Positions 7,754 to 18,121 of a stretch of 64,000 nucleotides of DNA are shown piece by piece; the first letter of the stretch is position 1; the number at the start of each line of letters is the position of its first letter. The DNA is from Rhodobacter sp. Lineage in GTDB: Bacteria; Pseudomonadota; Alphaproteobacteria; Rhodobacterales; Rhodobacteraceae. Made by a program: the position numbers and the translations under genes. The stretch spans positions 186,001 through 250,000 of the forward strand of contig JACKKE010000006.1 of the NCBI GenBank assembly GCA_020637595.1, written 5' to 3'. The notes beneath the pieces are model-generated. The model was not told the origin of the DNA. It did not search any database and saw nothing but the letters and a program-made list of their open reading frames with translations.

Positions 7754-8788
7754 ATGAAGTTTCTCGATCTCGCCAAGGTCACCATCCGCTCGGGTTCGGG
7801 CGGCAACGGCTGCATCAGTTTCCGCAAGGAAAAGTTCGTCGAGTTCGGCGGGCCGAACGGCGGCGATGGCGGCTGCGGCGGGGATGTGTGGGCCGAATGC
7901 GTGCCGGCGCTGAACACGCTGATCGACTTTCGCTATCAGCAGCATTTCTTTGCCGGGAACGGCAAGCCCGGGATGGGCAGCCAGCGCACCGGCAAGGATG
8001 GCGACGACATCATCCTCAAGGTGCCCGCTGGGACCGAGATCCTCGAAGACGACGGCGAAACCATCGTCGCCGACCTGACCGAGGTCGGGCAGCGGGTGAT
8101 GCTGGCCAAGGGCGGCAATGGCGGCTGGGGCAACCTGCATTTCAAGACCGCGACCAACCAGGCCCCGCGCCGCGCCAACCCGGGCCAGGAAGGGGTCGAG
8201 CGCGAACTGTGGCTGCGCCTGAAGCTGATTGCCGACGCCGGGTTGGCCGGGCTGCCGAACGCCGGGAAATCGACCTTCCTCGCCGCGACCTCGAACGCGC
8301 GGCCGAAGATCGCGGACTATCCATTCACCACGCTGCACCCGAACTTGGGCGTCGTTGGTGTCGACCAGCGCGAGTTCGTGCTGGCCGACATTCCCGGCCT
8401 GATCGAGGGGGCGAGCGAGGGGCGCGGCCTGGGCGATCAGTTCCTGGGCCATATCGAACGCTGCGCGGTTCTGCTGCATCTGGTTGATGGCACCTCCGAG
8501 GACGTGGCCGAGGATTTCCGCATCATCGACCGCGAACTGGAGCTTTACAGCGAGATCGTGCACGAAAAGCCGCGCGTGGTCGGTCTGAACAAATGCGACG
8601 CGCTTTCGGACGAGGAAATCGCCGAGAAGACCGCCGCGCTGGAAGAGGCCAGCGGCGGGCGGGTCTATGTGCTGTCGGGCGCGACGGGCAAGGGCGTCCA
8701 GCAGGTGCTGCGCGCGCTCTGGGCCGAAATCTCCGGCCAGCGCGCCGAGGCCGCCGCCGAAGAGGAGCAGGCGCCGTGGCAACCCTGA
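7754..8788 (+). CDS. obgE: GTPase Obg/CgtA
   Basis: 344 residues. Residues 1-158 form the glycine-rich Obg fold (MKFLDLAKVTIRSGSGGNGC, GGPNGGDGGCGGDVW). The G domain follows: GLPNAGKST (G1, about 167-175), TTLHPNLG (G2 region), DIPGLIEGA (G3), NKCD (G4). Obg is an essential GTPase that binds the large ribosomal subunit and couples ribosome assembly, stress and cell-cycle control. No C-terminal OCT domain is present; the acidic tail (EAAAEEEQ) ends the protein. It lies close to rplU-rpmA as in many bacteria and overlaps proB by 13 bases. Confidence 0.97.
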   Translation: MKFLDLAKVTIRSGSGGNGCISFRKEKFVEFGGPNGGDGGCGGDVWAECVPALNTLIDFRYQQHFFAGNGKPGMGSQRTGKDGDDIILKVPAGTEILEDDGETIVADLTEVGQRVMLAKGGNGGWGNLHFKTATNQAPRRANPGQEGVERELWLRLKLIADAGLAGLPNAGKSTFLAATSNARPKIADYPFTTLHPNLGVVGVDQREFVLADIPGLIEGASEGRGLGDQFLGHIERCAVLLHLVDGTSEDVAEDFRIIDRELELYSEIVHEKPRVVGLNKCDALSDEEIAEKTAALEEASGGRVYVLSGATGKGVQQVLRALWAEISGQRAEAAAEEEQAPWQP

Positions 8789-9909
8789 GCGCGACCACGC
8801 CGGCCTTTTCTTTGCGCAAGGCGCGGCGGCTGGTGATCAAGATCGGCTCGGCGCTGCTGGTCGACGGCAAGTCCGGGGCGCTGCGGCAGGACTGGTTGCG
8901 CGGACTCGCGCAGGACGTGGCCGAGGCCAAGGCGCGCGGCGCGGATGTGGTGCTGGTGTCCTCGGGTTCGATCGCGCTGGGGCGGCGGGTGTTGGGCCTG
9001 CCGGCCGGCGTGCTGTCGCTGGAACAATCGCAGGCCGCCGCTGCGGTTGGCCAGATCCGGCTGGCGCGTGCCTATGAAGAGGTGCTGACACCGCACGGGA
9101 TCACCGCCGCGCAGGTTCTGGTGACGCTCGACGATACCGAGGACCGCCGCCGCTATCTGAATACCCGCGCGACGATGGAGACGCTGCTGGGCCTCGGCGC
9201 GGTGCCGATCGTCAACGAGAACGATACCGTCGCCACCGATGAGATCCGCTATGGCGACAACGACCGGCTGGCGGCGCAGATCGCCATCACCATCGGCGCA
9301 GACCAGCTGGCGCTGTTGTCGGATGTCGACGGTCTCTATACCGGCAACCCGCATACCGACCCCTCGGCCCGGCGTCTGCCGCTGGTCGAGGCGGTGACGC
9401 CCGAGATCGAGGCGATGGCCGGCGATCCGGTGTCGGGCCTGTCCAAGGGTGGCATGAAGACCAAGGTGATGGCCGCGCGCACCGCCTCGGGCGGGGGCTG
9501 CGCGATGGTGATCGCCGCCGGCAGTCCGATGCGCCCGCTGACCGCCATCGAGGACGGCGCACCCTGCACCTGGTTCGCGCCGCAAGACGACCCGCAGGTC
9601 GCGCGCAAACGCTGGATCGCGGCGATGAAGGAAAAGGGCCGGATCCGGGTCGATGCCGGCGCCGCCGCCGCGCTGCGCCAGGGCAAGAGCCTGCTGCCGG
9701 CGGGGGTGATCGCGGTCGAGGGCGTCTTTGGCCGTGGCGATCCGGTGCTGATCGAGGGGCCGGATGGCGCGGTGCTGGGGCGCGGGCTGGTGCGGTATAC
9801 CGCCGGGGATGCCCGGGCGATCATGGGCAAGCGCACCGATGCGATTGCCGAGGTGCTGGGGTATCCGGGGCGCGCGGCCCTTGTGCACCGCGACGATATG
9901 GTTCTGTGA
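8776..9909 (+). CDS. proB: Glutamate 5-kinase
   Basis: 377 residues from a GTG inside the end of obgE, with GAGGAG nine bases upstream. The kinase domain has LVIKIGSALLVD near residue 20, SSGSIALGRRVLGLP, NTRATMETLL, NENDTVATDEIRYGDND and the GGMKTKV segment. The C-terminal part from about residue 285 is a PUA domain (GRIRVDAGAAAALRQGKSLL). It phosphorylates glutamate in the first step of proline synthesis and is usually feedback-inhibited by proline. It is followed by proA. Confidence 0.97.
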   Translation: MATLSATTPAFSLRKARRLVIKIGSALLVDGKSGALRQDWLRGLAQDVAEAKARGADVVLVSSGSIALGRRVLGLPAGVLSLEQSQAAAAVGQIRLARAYEEVLTPHGITAAQVLVTLDDTEDRRRYLNTRATMETLLGLGAVPIVNENDTVATDEIRYGDNDRLAAQIAITIGADQLALLSDVDGLYTGNPHTDPSARRLPLVEAVTPEIEAMAGDPVSGLSKGGMKTKVMAARTASGGGCAMVIAAGSPMRPLTAIEDGAPCTWFAPQDDPQVARKRWIAAMKEKGRIRVDAGAAAALRQGKSLLPAGVIAVEGVFGRGDPVLIEGPDGAVLGRGLVRYTAGDARAIMGKRTDAIAEVLGYPGRAALVHRDDMVL

Positions 9910-9914
9910 GGGTC

Positions 9915-10004
9915 GGGGGGCCGCAAGCCCCCCGAACCCCCCGCTTCAAGGGGGACACGTCCCCCTTGAAAATCCCCGTGCGTATTTGGGGCAAGATGAA
10001 GGAG
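9915..10004. repeat. Intergenic hairpins and interspersed element, copy 1 (between proB and proA)
   Basis: Two hairpins follow proB: a GGGGGG/CCCCCC pair (9915-9932), and TTCAAGGGGGA (9945-9955) pairing with its complement (9960-9970). Immediately after, 9973-10004 carries the motif TCCCCGTGCGTATTTGGGG then CAAGATGAAGGAG. This resembles the elements at 42864-42897 and 57955-57986 (CCCCCG, ATATTTG, GCAAAGATGG). The last bases, AAGGAG, also serve as ribosome binding site for proA. Confidence 0.55.
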
Positions 10005-10011
10005 CAAGGCG

Positions 10012-11274
10012 ATGGACGGCATGGATGTGGCGCAGATGATGGCGGGTCTGGGGGCGGCGGCGCGGGACGCCGCGGCGCAGCTGGCCTTTGCCCCGCCGCA
10101 GGCCAAGACCGAGGCGTTGATGGCGGCGGCGGATGCCGTCGAGGCGCGCCGCGCCGAGATCCTGGCGGCCAATGCCGAGGATCTGGACTATGGCCGCGCG
10201 AAAGGGTTGAGCGCGGCGATGATGGACCGGCTGGCGCTGGACGATGCGCGGATCGCGGCGATTGCCGCGGGGCTGCGCTCGGTGGCGGGGCAGGCCGACC
10301 CCGTGGGGCAGGTGATGGCCGAATGGGACATGCCCTCGGGCCTGCATATCCGCCGGGTGCGCACGCCCCTGGGCGTGGTCGGCGTGATCTATGAGAGCCG
10401 TCCCAATGTGACCGCCGACGCGGCTGCGCTCTGCCTGAAATCGGGCAATGCGGTGATCCTGCGCGGCGGGTCCGAGAGCTATCATTCTTCGCGCGCGCTG
10501 CTGTCCTGCATGGTCGAGGGGCTGAAGGCCGCCGGTCTGCCCGAGGCGGCGGTGCAGATGGTGCCGACCCGCGACCGCGCGGCGGTGGCCGAGATGCTGC
10601 GGATGGTCGAATATATCGACGTGATCGTGCCGCGCGGTGGCAAGGGGCTGGTGGGCCTCGTGCAGGCCGAGGCGCGGGTGCCGGTCTTTGCCCATCTCGA
10701 GGGGATCTGCCACGTCTATGCCGACCGTGACGCCGATCTGGAGAAGGCGCGCCGCGTGGTGCTGAATGCCAAGACCCGGCGCACCGGGATCTGCGGTGCG
10801 GCGGAGTGCCTGCTGATCGACCGCGGATTTTATGAAAAGCACGGCGCGGTGCTGGTCGAGGATCTGGTGAAGGCCGGCGTCGAGGTGCGCACCGAGGGCG
10901 ATCTGTTGTCGGTGCCGGGCACGGTTCAGGCCGCGCCCGAGGATTTCGGCCGCGAGTTCCTGGACATGATCATCGCCGCCAGGATCGTCGACGGTGTCGA
11001 CGGGGCGATCGCGCATATCCGCCGCTATGGCAGCCAGCACACCGAGTCGATCCTGACCGAGAACCCCGCCACCGCACAGCGATTCTTCGAGCGGGTCGAC
11101 AGCGCCATCGTCATGCAGAACGCCTCGACCCAGTTCGCGGACGGGGGCGAGTTCGGCATGGGTGCCGAGATCGGCATCGCCACCGGCAAGATGCACGCGC
11201 GCGGGCCGGTCGGGGCCGAGCAGCTGACCTCGTTCAAATACCTGGTGCAGGGCGACGGAACGGTCAGAGGCTGA
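10012..11274 (+). CDS. proA: Glutamate-5-semialdehyde dehydrogenase (gamma-glutamyl phosphate reductase)
   Basis: 420 residues, aldehyde-dehydrogenase superfamily. VRTPLGVVGVIYESRPNVTADA is the ProA signature and NAKTRRTGICGAAECLL contains the catalytic cysteine (about residue 262). The FADGGEFGMGAEIGIATGKMHARGPVG segment closes the protein. It reduces gamma-glutamyl phosphate with NADPH, the second step of proline synthesis after ProB. The start is the ATG behind AAGGAG; a second ATG four codons on is possible. The end overlaps the convergent chpT gene by 11 bases. Confidence 0.97.
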   Translation: MDGMDVAQMMAGLGAAARDAAAQLAFAPPQAKTEALMAAADAVEARRAEILAANAEDLDYGRAKGLSAAMMDRLALDDARIAAIAAGLRSVAGQADPVGQVMAEWDMPSGLHIRRVRTPLGVVGVIYESRPNVTADAAALCLKSGNAVILRGGSESYHSSRALLSCMVEGLKAAGLPEAAVQMVPTRDRAAVAEMLRMVEYIDVIVPRGGKGLVGLVQAEARVPVFAHLEGICHVYADRDADLEKARRVVLNAKTRRTGICGAAECLLIDRGFYEKHGAVLVEDLVKAGVEVRTEGDLLSVPGTVQAAPEDFGREFLDMIIAARIVDGVDGAIAHIRRYGSQHTESILTENPATAQRFFERVDSAIVMQNASTQFADGGEFGMGAEIGIATGKMHARGPVGAEQLTSFKYLVQGDGTVRG

Positions 11275-11824
11275 TCGCCAGCCGGGTTTCGCCGGTCTCG
11301 ACCCGGACCGGGCCGGCGGCGGCGAGGAGGGCGAAATGGACGGTCGCCGGTGCCGGGCTCTGCGGTGGCTGGCCCTGCGCCAGCGCTGGCCACAGCCCCG
11401 GGTCGAGGCGCAGCCGGGGCGCTTCGGCGGTCAGGCCGGCGTCGGTCAGGGTCAGAGCGCCCCCCCAGGCCAGCGCGCTTTCGGCGCAGAGCACGGCGAG
11501 CATCAGCCTGCGGGCGAGGGGGCGGTCGATCTGGTTCGGGAGGGTGGCATGCACCGCGATCCGCTCGGCCAGCGCGGTCAGCGCGTCGGTCAGGTCACGG
11601 GGCGGCACCGTCTGCCCGGCACTGGCCGCACCGAACGCCAGCCGGTAGAGCCGCAGCCGGGCCTGTGCGGCTTGCACCGCCTGGTCGATCAGCGCGATCT
11701 CGGGGCCGGGGCTTTGCACCATCTGCAACAGCTCTACCCCGTTGCCGATTGCGCCCAAGGGGCTTACGAGATCATGGCAAAGCCGTGAGCCGACCAGCGC
11801 CGCCCAGCTGTCGGCGCCGGTCAT
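11264..11824 (-). CDS. chpT: ChpT-like histidine phosphotransferase
   Basis: 186 residues, starting at MTGADSWAALVGSRLCHDLVSPLGAIGNG. The RLCHDLVSPLGAI block (residues 13-25) is the conserved H-box; the His carries the phosphate. In Caulobacter ChpT passes phosphate from CckA to CtrA and CpdR. The remaining two thirds are the pseudo-ATPase-like domain of this family, with a degenerate ATP site. In Rhodobacteraceae the CckA-ChpT-CtrA relay controls motility, gene-transfer agents and cell-cycle genes rather than being essential. The open frame extends 75 codons further upstream, but conservation begins at the chosen ATG and the upstream part would run antisense through the DUF3553 gene. Confidence 0.88.
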   Translation of the reverse strand: MTGADSWAALVGSRLCHDLVSPLGAIGNGVELLQMVQSPGPEIALIDQAVQAAQARLRLYRLAFGAASAGQTVPPRDLTDALTALAERIAVHATLPNQIDRPLARRLMLAVLCAESALAWGGALTLTDAGLTAEAPRLRLDPGLWPALAQGQPPQSPAPATVHFALLAAAGPVRVETGETRLAISL

Positions 11825-11849
11825 GCGTCCAGACCCGAGGAAATGCCCG

Positions 11850-12023
11850 ATGTCCCAGATCCTTGAACCCGGCATGTTCGTGCGCAACCCCCGACAGCCC
11901 GACTGGGGGTTGGGGCAGGTGCAATCCGTCGTCGGCCCGAAGGTGACGGTGAATTTCGAGGAGGCCGGGAAAGTTGTGGTGGATACACGGGTTGTCGATC
12001 TGGATTGGCAGCCGGGACTGTGA
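11850..12023 (+). CDS. DUF3553 family small protein
   Basis: 57 residues beginning MSQILEPGMFVRNPRQPDWG. The G-x-F-V-R-(H/N)-P-x-x-P-x-W-G-x-G-Q-V-Q-S pattern followed by a short beta-rich stretch (VTVNFEEAGKVVV) is the DUF3553 family, also seen as the C-terminal part of some UvrD-like helicases, where it resembles a KOW/Tudor-like beta barrel. The start was chosen at the ATG behind CGAGGA rather than 36 codons upstream. It is divergent from chpT with a 25-base gap. Function is unknown. Confidence 0.85.
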   Translation: MSQILEPGMFVRNPRQPDWGLGQVQSVVGPKVTVNFEEAGKVVVDTRVVDLDWQPGL

Positions 12024-12126
12024 GGCGAGTGATCAAGCTTAAGAGGCAACCATAGGGCGAGTCAAGCGCGAGGCCGTTGCAGGGCCTGCAGTGACCGCCT
12101 AAGTGCAGGTCAGAGGATCTGGTGAC

Positions 12127-12933
12127 ATGACGGAACAGACCACCGCACCGCGACCGGGGCCCGAAACGGGGTATGAGGTTCGCCTGGCCCGGGACGAGGC
12201 CGATATTCGCGCTGCGCAGCGGTTGCGCTATATGGTTTTTGTCGAGGAACTGGGCGCGCAGACCGCCGGTGCCGACCATGCGCAGCGACTGGAGCGCGAC
12301 GCGCTGGATGCGCATTTCGACCATCTGCTGCTGATCGACCGGCGCGCCGATCCGGCCAGCCTGGAGCATGTGGTGGGGGTCTATCGCCTCTTGCCACAGG
12401 ACCGGGCCGAGGCGCTGGGGCGGTTCTATTCGGATGCGGAATACGATCTGGCGCCGTTGCGGGCCAGCGGGCGCAAGCTGGTCGAGCTGGGGCGCTCCTG
12501 CGTGCATCCGGCGCATCGCAAGGGCGCGTCGATGCTGCTGATGTGGAACGGGCTGGCCGAGTATGTGCTGGCGCGTGGCATCGAGATCATGTTCGGCGTG
12601 GCCTCGTTTCATGGCACCGACGCCGACCAGCATGCGCTGGCGCTCAGCTGGCTGCATGCGCATCACCTGGCGCCGCCGGCGCTGCGCGTGCGGGTCTGGC
12701 CCGACCATGCCGTGCGAATGGACCGGGTGCCGGTGACCTCGGCCGACAAATCCGCGGCGCTGGCGGCGATCCCGCCCCTGATCCGCGGCTATCTGCGGCT
12801 GGGGGGCTTCGTCGGCGAGGGGGCCTTTGTCGATACCGATTTCAACACCACCGATGTGTGTCTGATCATGGACACCGCCGCCATGTCCGAGCGAGCCGTT
12901 GACTTCTACACCCGAAAATCGCCGCGCGCCTGA
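12127..12933 (+). CDS. olsB: L-ornithine N(alpha)-acyltransferase
   Basis: 268 residues of the GNAT-fold OlsB/hemolysin-like acyltransferase family: AAQRLRYMVFVEELGA near residue 33, DHLLLIDRR, VVGVYRLLPQDRA, ELGRSCVHPAHRKGASMLLMWNGLAEY, and MFGVASFHGTD. OlsB transfers a 3-hydroxyacyl group from acyl carrier protein to the alpha-amino group of ornithine, giving lyso-ornithine lipid. The next gene encodes the partner OlsA, which supports the call. The ATG at 12127 is preferred to one eight codons upstream because the GNAT domain begins after it; the ribosome binding site there is weak. Confidence 0.92.
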   Translation: MTEQTTAPRPGPETGYEVRLARDEADIRAAQRLRYMVFVEELGAQTAGADHAQRLERDALDAHFDHLLLIDRRADPASLEHVVGVYRLLPQDRAEALGRFYSDAEYDLAPLRASGRKLVELGRSCVHPAHRKGASMLLMWNGLAEYVLARGIEIMFGVASFHGTDADQHALALSWLHAHHLAPPALRVRVWPDHAVRMDRVPVTSADKSAALAAIPPLIRGYLRLGGFVGEGAFVDTDFNTTDVCLIMDTAAMSERAVDFYTRKSPRA

Positions 12934-13777
12934 TCAGGCCTGGGTTTCGCCCGAGGGCGAGGCGCCAGCGGTCCACATCGGCCCCCTCGGCTGGCTGATG
13001 ATCGCCTGGCGGCTGCCGCTGCTGGGCGCCTGGGTGTTCGGCGGGTTGCTGATCCATCTGGCGCTGCGGCTGATCGAGCGACCGTTGTTCGGTTTGCGCC
13101 GGCCGGTCACGCCCTTTGTCACCCAGGCGGTGTGCAAGGGGGCCTTTGTGATCCTGGGGATGCCGATCCGGGTGTCCGGGCAGCCGATGCGCGGGCGCGG
13201 GGCGGTGGTGGCGAACCATGTCGGCTGGCTCGACATCTTTGCGCTGAACGCGCCGCAGCGGATCTATTTCGTCGCCAAGTCCGAGGTGGCGGGCTGGGCC
13301 GGGATCGGCTGGCTGGCGCGCGCGACGGGCACGATCTTTATCCGCCGTGATGCCCGCGACGCCCGGCTGCAGAAGGAAATCTTCGAAGCGCGGCTGCGGG
13401 CGGGCCACCATCTGTGTTTCTTCCCCGAGGGGACGAATTCGGACGGGGTGCGGATCCTGCCGTTCAAGCCGACGCTGTTCGCGGCCTTCTTTACCCACGG
13501 GCTGGCGGATATCCTGTCGATCCAGCCGGTGACGCTGGTCTATGTCGCCCCGCCGGGCCGGGATGCGCGGTTCTATGGCTGGTGGGGCGAGCTGTCCTTT
13601 GGCGCGCATCTGCTGCGGGTTCTGGCGCAACGGCGTCAGGGCCGGGTCGAGGTGGTGTTCCACGACCCGGTGCCGATCGCGGACTTTGCCAGCCGTAAGG
13701 ATCTGGCCCGGGTCTGCGAAGATCGCGTGCGGGCCGAACTGACCCGCCGCCTGCCGGCCGAGAGCCTGCGCCCGTAA
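12899..13777 (+). CDS. olsA: Lyso-ornithine lipid O-acyltransferase (PlsC family)
   Basis: 292 residues. The PlsC motifs are visible: NHVGWLD (the NHxxxxD catalytic block, about residue 104), GTIFIRR and FPEGTNSDG (about residue 178). A hydrophobic segment at about 30-52 anchors it in the inner membrane. OlsA adds the second fatty acid, ester-linked, to lyso-ornithine lipid. The start is uncertain: TTG at 12899 overlaps olsB by 35 bases and gives the conserved length; the first in-frame ATG lies about 33 codons further and would cut into the membrane segment. Confidence 0.9.
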   Translation: MTSTPENRRAPDQAWVSPEGEAPAVHIGPLGWLMIAWRLPLLGAWVFGGLLIHLALRLIERPLFGLRRPVTPFVTQAVCKGAFVILGMPIRVSGQPMRGRGAVVANHVGWLDIFALNAPQRIYFVAKSEVAGWAGIGWLARATGTIFIRRDARDARLQKEIFEARLRAGHHLCFFPEGTNSDGVRILPFKPTLFAAFFTHGLADILSIQPVTLVYVAPPGRDARFYGWWGELSFGAHLLRVLAQRRQGRVEVVFHDPVPIADFASRKDLARVCEDRVRAELTRRLPAESLRP

Positions 13778-13788
13778 TCGGGCGCGGG

Positions 13789-15591
<1,803 letters not shown>

Positions 15592-15730
15592 GCGCGCTCC
15601 GGCGGCAGTGGATCTTGGGGCCGCGTATACCGCCTATCGGGGGCAGAGGAAACAGGCCGCGGCCAGGCGGCTCCGCGGGGTTCTCTTGTCGGCGGAAATC
15701 GGTCAGGCTGGCCGTGGAACCGGAGGCCCC

Positions 15731-17503
15731 ATGACGCACGATCAAGTCACGATCTTCATCATCCTGGCACTGACCGTGGCGGGTTTCCTGTGGGGGCGGC
15801 TGCGCCATGACACGGTGGCGCTGGCGGCGCTGATGGCCTGCGTGCTGACCGGCCTCGTTCCGGGCGAGGTGGCCTTTGCCGGGTTCGGCCATCCGGCGGT
15901 GATGACGGTGGCCTGCGTGCTGGTGCTCAGCCGCGCCCTGCAGCAGACCGGTGCGGTCGATGCGCTGGCCCGCGCGGTCCTGCCGGCGCAGGCCGGGAGG
16001 CTGGCGTCGGTGGCGGCGCTGATGGGGGTGGGCGCGTTCCTGTCGGCCTTTATGAACAACGTGGGTGCGATGGCCTTGCTGATGCCGCTGGCGGTGCAGG
16101 TGTCCGGGCGGCTGGGTCTGGCGCCGGGGCAGGTGCTGATGCCGCTGGCCTTCGGCACGATCCTGGGGGGTATGGTGACGCTGGTCGGCACGCCGCCCAA
16201 CCTGATTGTCGCGGGATTTCGGGCCGAGGCCGCGGGCCGCCCCTTTGCGATGTTCGATTTCACCTGGGTGGGGCTGCCGGTGGCGGTGCTCGGTGTGGCC
16301 TTTGTCGCGCTGGTCGGCTGGCGGCTGGTGCCCGCGCGTCGGCCGGCCGGCGAGGCGGCGTTCGAGACCGGCGCCTATCTGACCGAATTGCGGGTGCCCG
16401 AGGGCAGCGGCGCGGTGGGCCTGACCCTGCGGCGCTTCGAGGACACGCTGGAGGGGGCCGAACTGCAGGTGGTGGCGCTGATGCGCGGCGACGTGCGGCT
16501 GAATGCCCCTCACGGCGCGCGCAAGATCCGCGCCGGCGACGTGCTGGTCGTCGAGGCCGAGGCCAAGGCGCTGACCGAAAGCGCCGCCCGCCACAAGATC
16601 GCCCTCGAAGGGCTGGGGTCGCCCTCGGCCGAGGAGGAGGGCGGCGACGAAACCGTCTTGCGGGAATTCGCGGTGCTACCGGGGGCGGCGCTGATCGGGC
16701 GCTCGGCGCGTCAATTGCATCTGCGCAGTCGCTATGGCGTGGCGCTGCTGGCGGTCTCGCGCGAGGGCAGCCGGCCGCGGGCGCGGCTCGGCACGCTGGC
16801 GCTCAGGTCCGGCGATCTGCTGCTGATGAACGGCCCGGCCGAGGTGCTGGCCGATTTCGCCCGCGACATGGGCTGCGTGCCGCTAGACACGACGCCCCTG
16901 ACCGTGCCCGACCGCCGGCAGGCCTGGATCGCGGCGGGGATCATGGCGGGGGCGGTGGGCCTCGCGGCGCTGGGGGTGCTGCCGGCGGCAGCAGCCTTTG
17001 CGTTGGGGGTTCTGGCGGTGATGGTGACCCGCGTCCTGCCCCTGCGCGAGGTCTACACCAGCATCGACTGGCCAGTGGTGGTGCTGCTGGCGGCACTGAT
17101 CCCGGTGGCCGGCGCGATGCAGGCGACCGGCGCGGCGGACCAGCTGGCGGGGCTGCTGGTCGGCACCTTGGCGCAGGGCAACGCGGTTGCGGCGCTGATC
17201 GTGGTGCTGGTGGTGACGATGTTCCTCAGCGACGTGATGAACAACGCGGCCACCGCGGCGGTGATGTCGCCCATCGCGCTGGGGATCGCCGGCACACTGG
17301 GCGCGGCCAGCGACGGGTTCCTGATGGCGGTGGCGATCGGCGCCAGCTGCGCCTTTCTGACCCCGATCGGCCATCAGAACAACACCCTGATCCTGGGGCC
17401 TGGGGGGTTCCGGTTCGGGGACTACTGGAAGCTGGGCCTGCTGTTGGAGGTGATGATCGTTGCGGTGTCCGTGCCGCTGCTGATCGTGGTCTGGGGGGTG
17501 TGA
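15731..17503 (+). CDS. SLC13/DASS-family transporter with RCK_C domains
   Basis: 590 residues. An ArsB/SLC13 membrane domain is split by a soluble insert. The first half contains GHPAVMTVACVLVLSRAL, SAFMNNVGAMALLMPLA and LVGTPPNLIVAGF, and the second half the matching repeat SDVMNNAATAAVMSPIA and TPIGHQNNTLILG. Between about residues 205 and 385 are two TrkA-C (RCK_C) regulatory domains (YLTELRVPEGSG..., FAVLPGAALIGRSARQL). Proteins of this plan move sulfate, dicarboxylates or other anions with sodium or protons. The ATG behind GGAGG at 15722 was chosen; the open frame runs 50 codons upstream. Confidence 0.88.
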   Translation: MTHDQVTIFIILALTVAGFLWGRLRHDTVALAALMACVLTGLVPGEVAFAGFGHPAVMTVACVLVLSRALQQTGAVDALARAVLPAQAGRLASVAALMGVGAFLSAFMNNVGAMALLMPLAVQVSGRLGLAPGQVLMPLAFGTILGGMVTLVGTPPNLIVAGFRAEAAGRPFAMFDFTWVGLPVAVLGVAFVALVGWRLVPARRPAGEAAFETGAYLTELRVPEGSGAVGLTLRRFEDTLEGAELQVVALMRGDVRLNAPHGARKIRAGDVLVVEAEAKALTESAARHKIALEGLGSPSAEEEGGDETVLREFAVLPGAALIGRSARQLHLRSRYGVALLAVSREGSRPRARLGTLALRSGDLLLMNGPAEVLADFARDMGCVPLDTTPLTVPDRRQAWIAAGIMAGAVGLAALGVLPAAAAFALGVLAVMVTRVLPLREVYTSIDWPVVVLLAALIPVAGAMQATGAADQLAGLLVGTLAQGNAVAALIVVLVVTMFLSDVMNNAATAAVMSPIALGIAGTLGAASDGFLMAVAIGASCAFLTPIGHQNNTLILGPGGFRFGDYWKLGLLLEVMIVAVSVPLLIVVWGV

Positions 17504-17524
17504 GGGGGGCGCGCCGCCCCCCTC
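17502..17524. terminator. Bidirectional hairpin between SLC13 gene and secreted-protein gene
   Basis: GAGGGGGGCG (17502-17511) pairs perfectly with CGCCCCCCTC (17515-17524) around a three-base loop. It overlaps the stop codon of the plus-strand gene and ends five bases before the stop of the minus-strand gene. There is no T run. Confidence 0.5.
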
Positions 17525-17529
17525 GGCCG

Positions 17530-17967
17530 TTACTGGTCGCAGCCCGGATAGCGCATCATGCCGGCATCCGAGTCGCGCACCACCGTGCCTGCCGCGCGCG
17601 CCTGCTCGAAGGTTGAGCGGATCGCGCCGAACCACGGCGCCTGGGTGTCGCGCAGGGTGGCGACGGGGACGCCGATCATCCCCGACAGGGTCTCGGCAAA
17701 CTGCATCTCGCCGGTGGACAGGGGCAGCGCGCAGCCATGAACGCGGAACACGTCGCGGAAGATCGGCAGCAGCTGGTCGGGTGTCATCACCCCCTCATCG
17801 CCCAGAACGGGCGGCGAGACGGGTTCCGGTGCCATCGGTTGCACCGCCTGGGTGCCGGGGCAGCCGGGCGGAAACTTGCCGGCGAAGCTGCACAGATCCT
17901 GCGCCAGGGCAGGGGTGGCGGCGAGAAGGATGGCGGCACAGGGTGCCGCGTATTTGAGCGTCATCAT
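17530..17967 (-). CDS. Small secreted protein of unknown function
   Basis: 145 residues starting MMTLKYAAPCAAILLAATPALAQ, a clear Sec signal peptide cut after ALA-Q. The mature part has cysteines in SFAGKFPPGCPG, in RVHGCALP and next to the C-terminus (YPGCDQ), with a Pro-rich linker and a helical region (PDQLLPIFRDVFRVHG). No family is recognised. The start at the MM pair is chosen because it begins the signal peptide; an upstream extension of 24 residues is basic and unlikely. It is divergent from proS. Confidence 0.7.
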   Translation of the reverse strand: MMTLKYAAPCAAILLAATPALAQDLCSFAGKFPPGCPGTQAVQPMAPEPVSPPVLGDEGVMTPDQLLPIFRDVFRVHGCALPLSTGEMQFAETLSGMIGVPVATLRDTQAPWFGAIRSTFEQARAAGTVVRDSDAGMMRYPGCDQ

Positions 17968-18121
17968 GGGTTTGATCCGAATGGAGTTAATGAACCTCCA
18001 AAACCTGCGGCGGCAGAGCGGCGCTGTCAACCTCCACATGAAGCGCGATCCCGCCCGGACGCTTGCCGCGCGCGCGCCTTTGGCCTAGACAGCGGGTCAA
18101 CCGACATTCCACAGGTGAGCC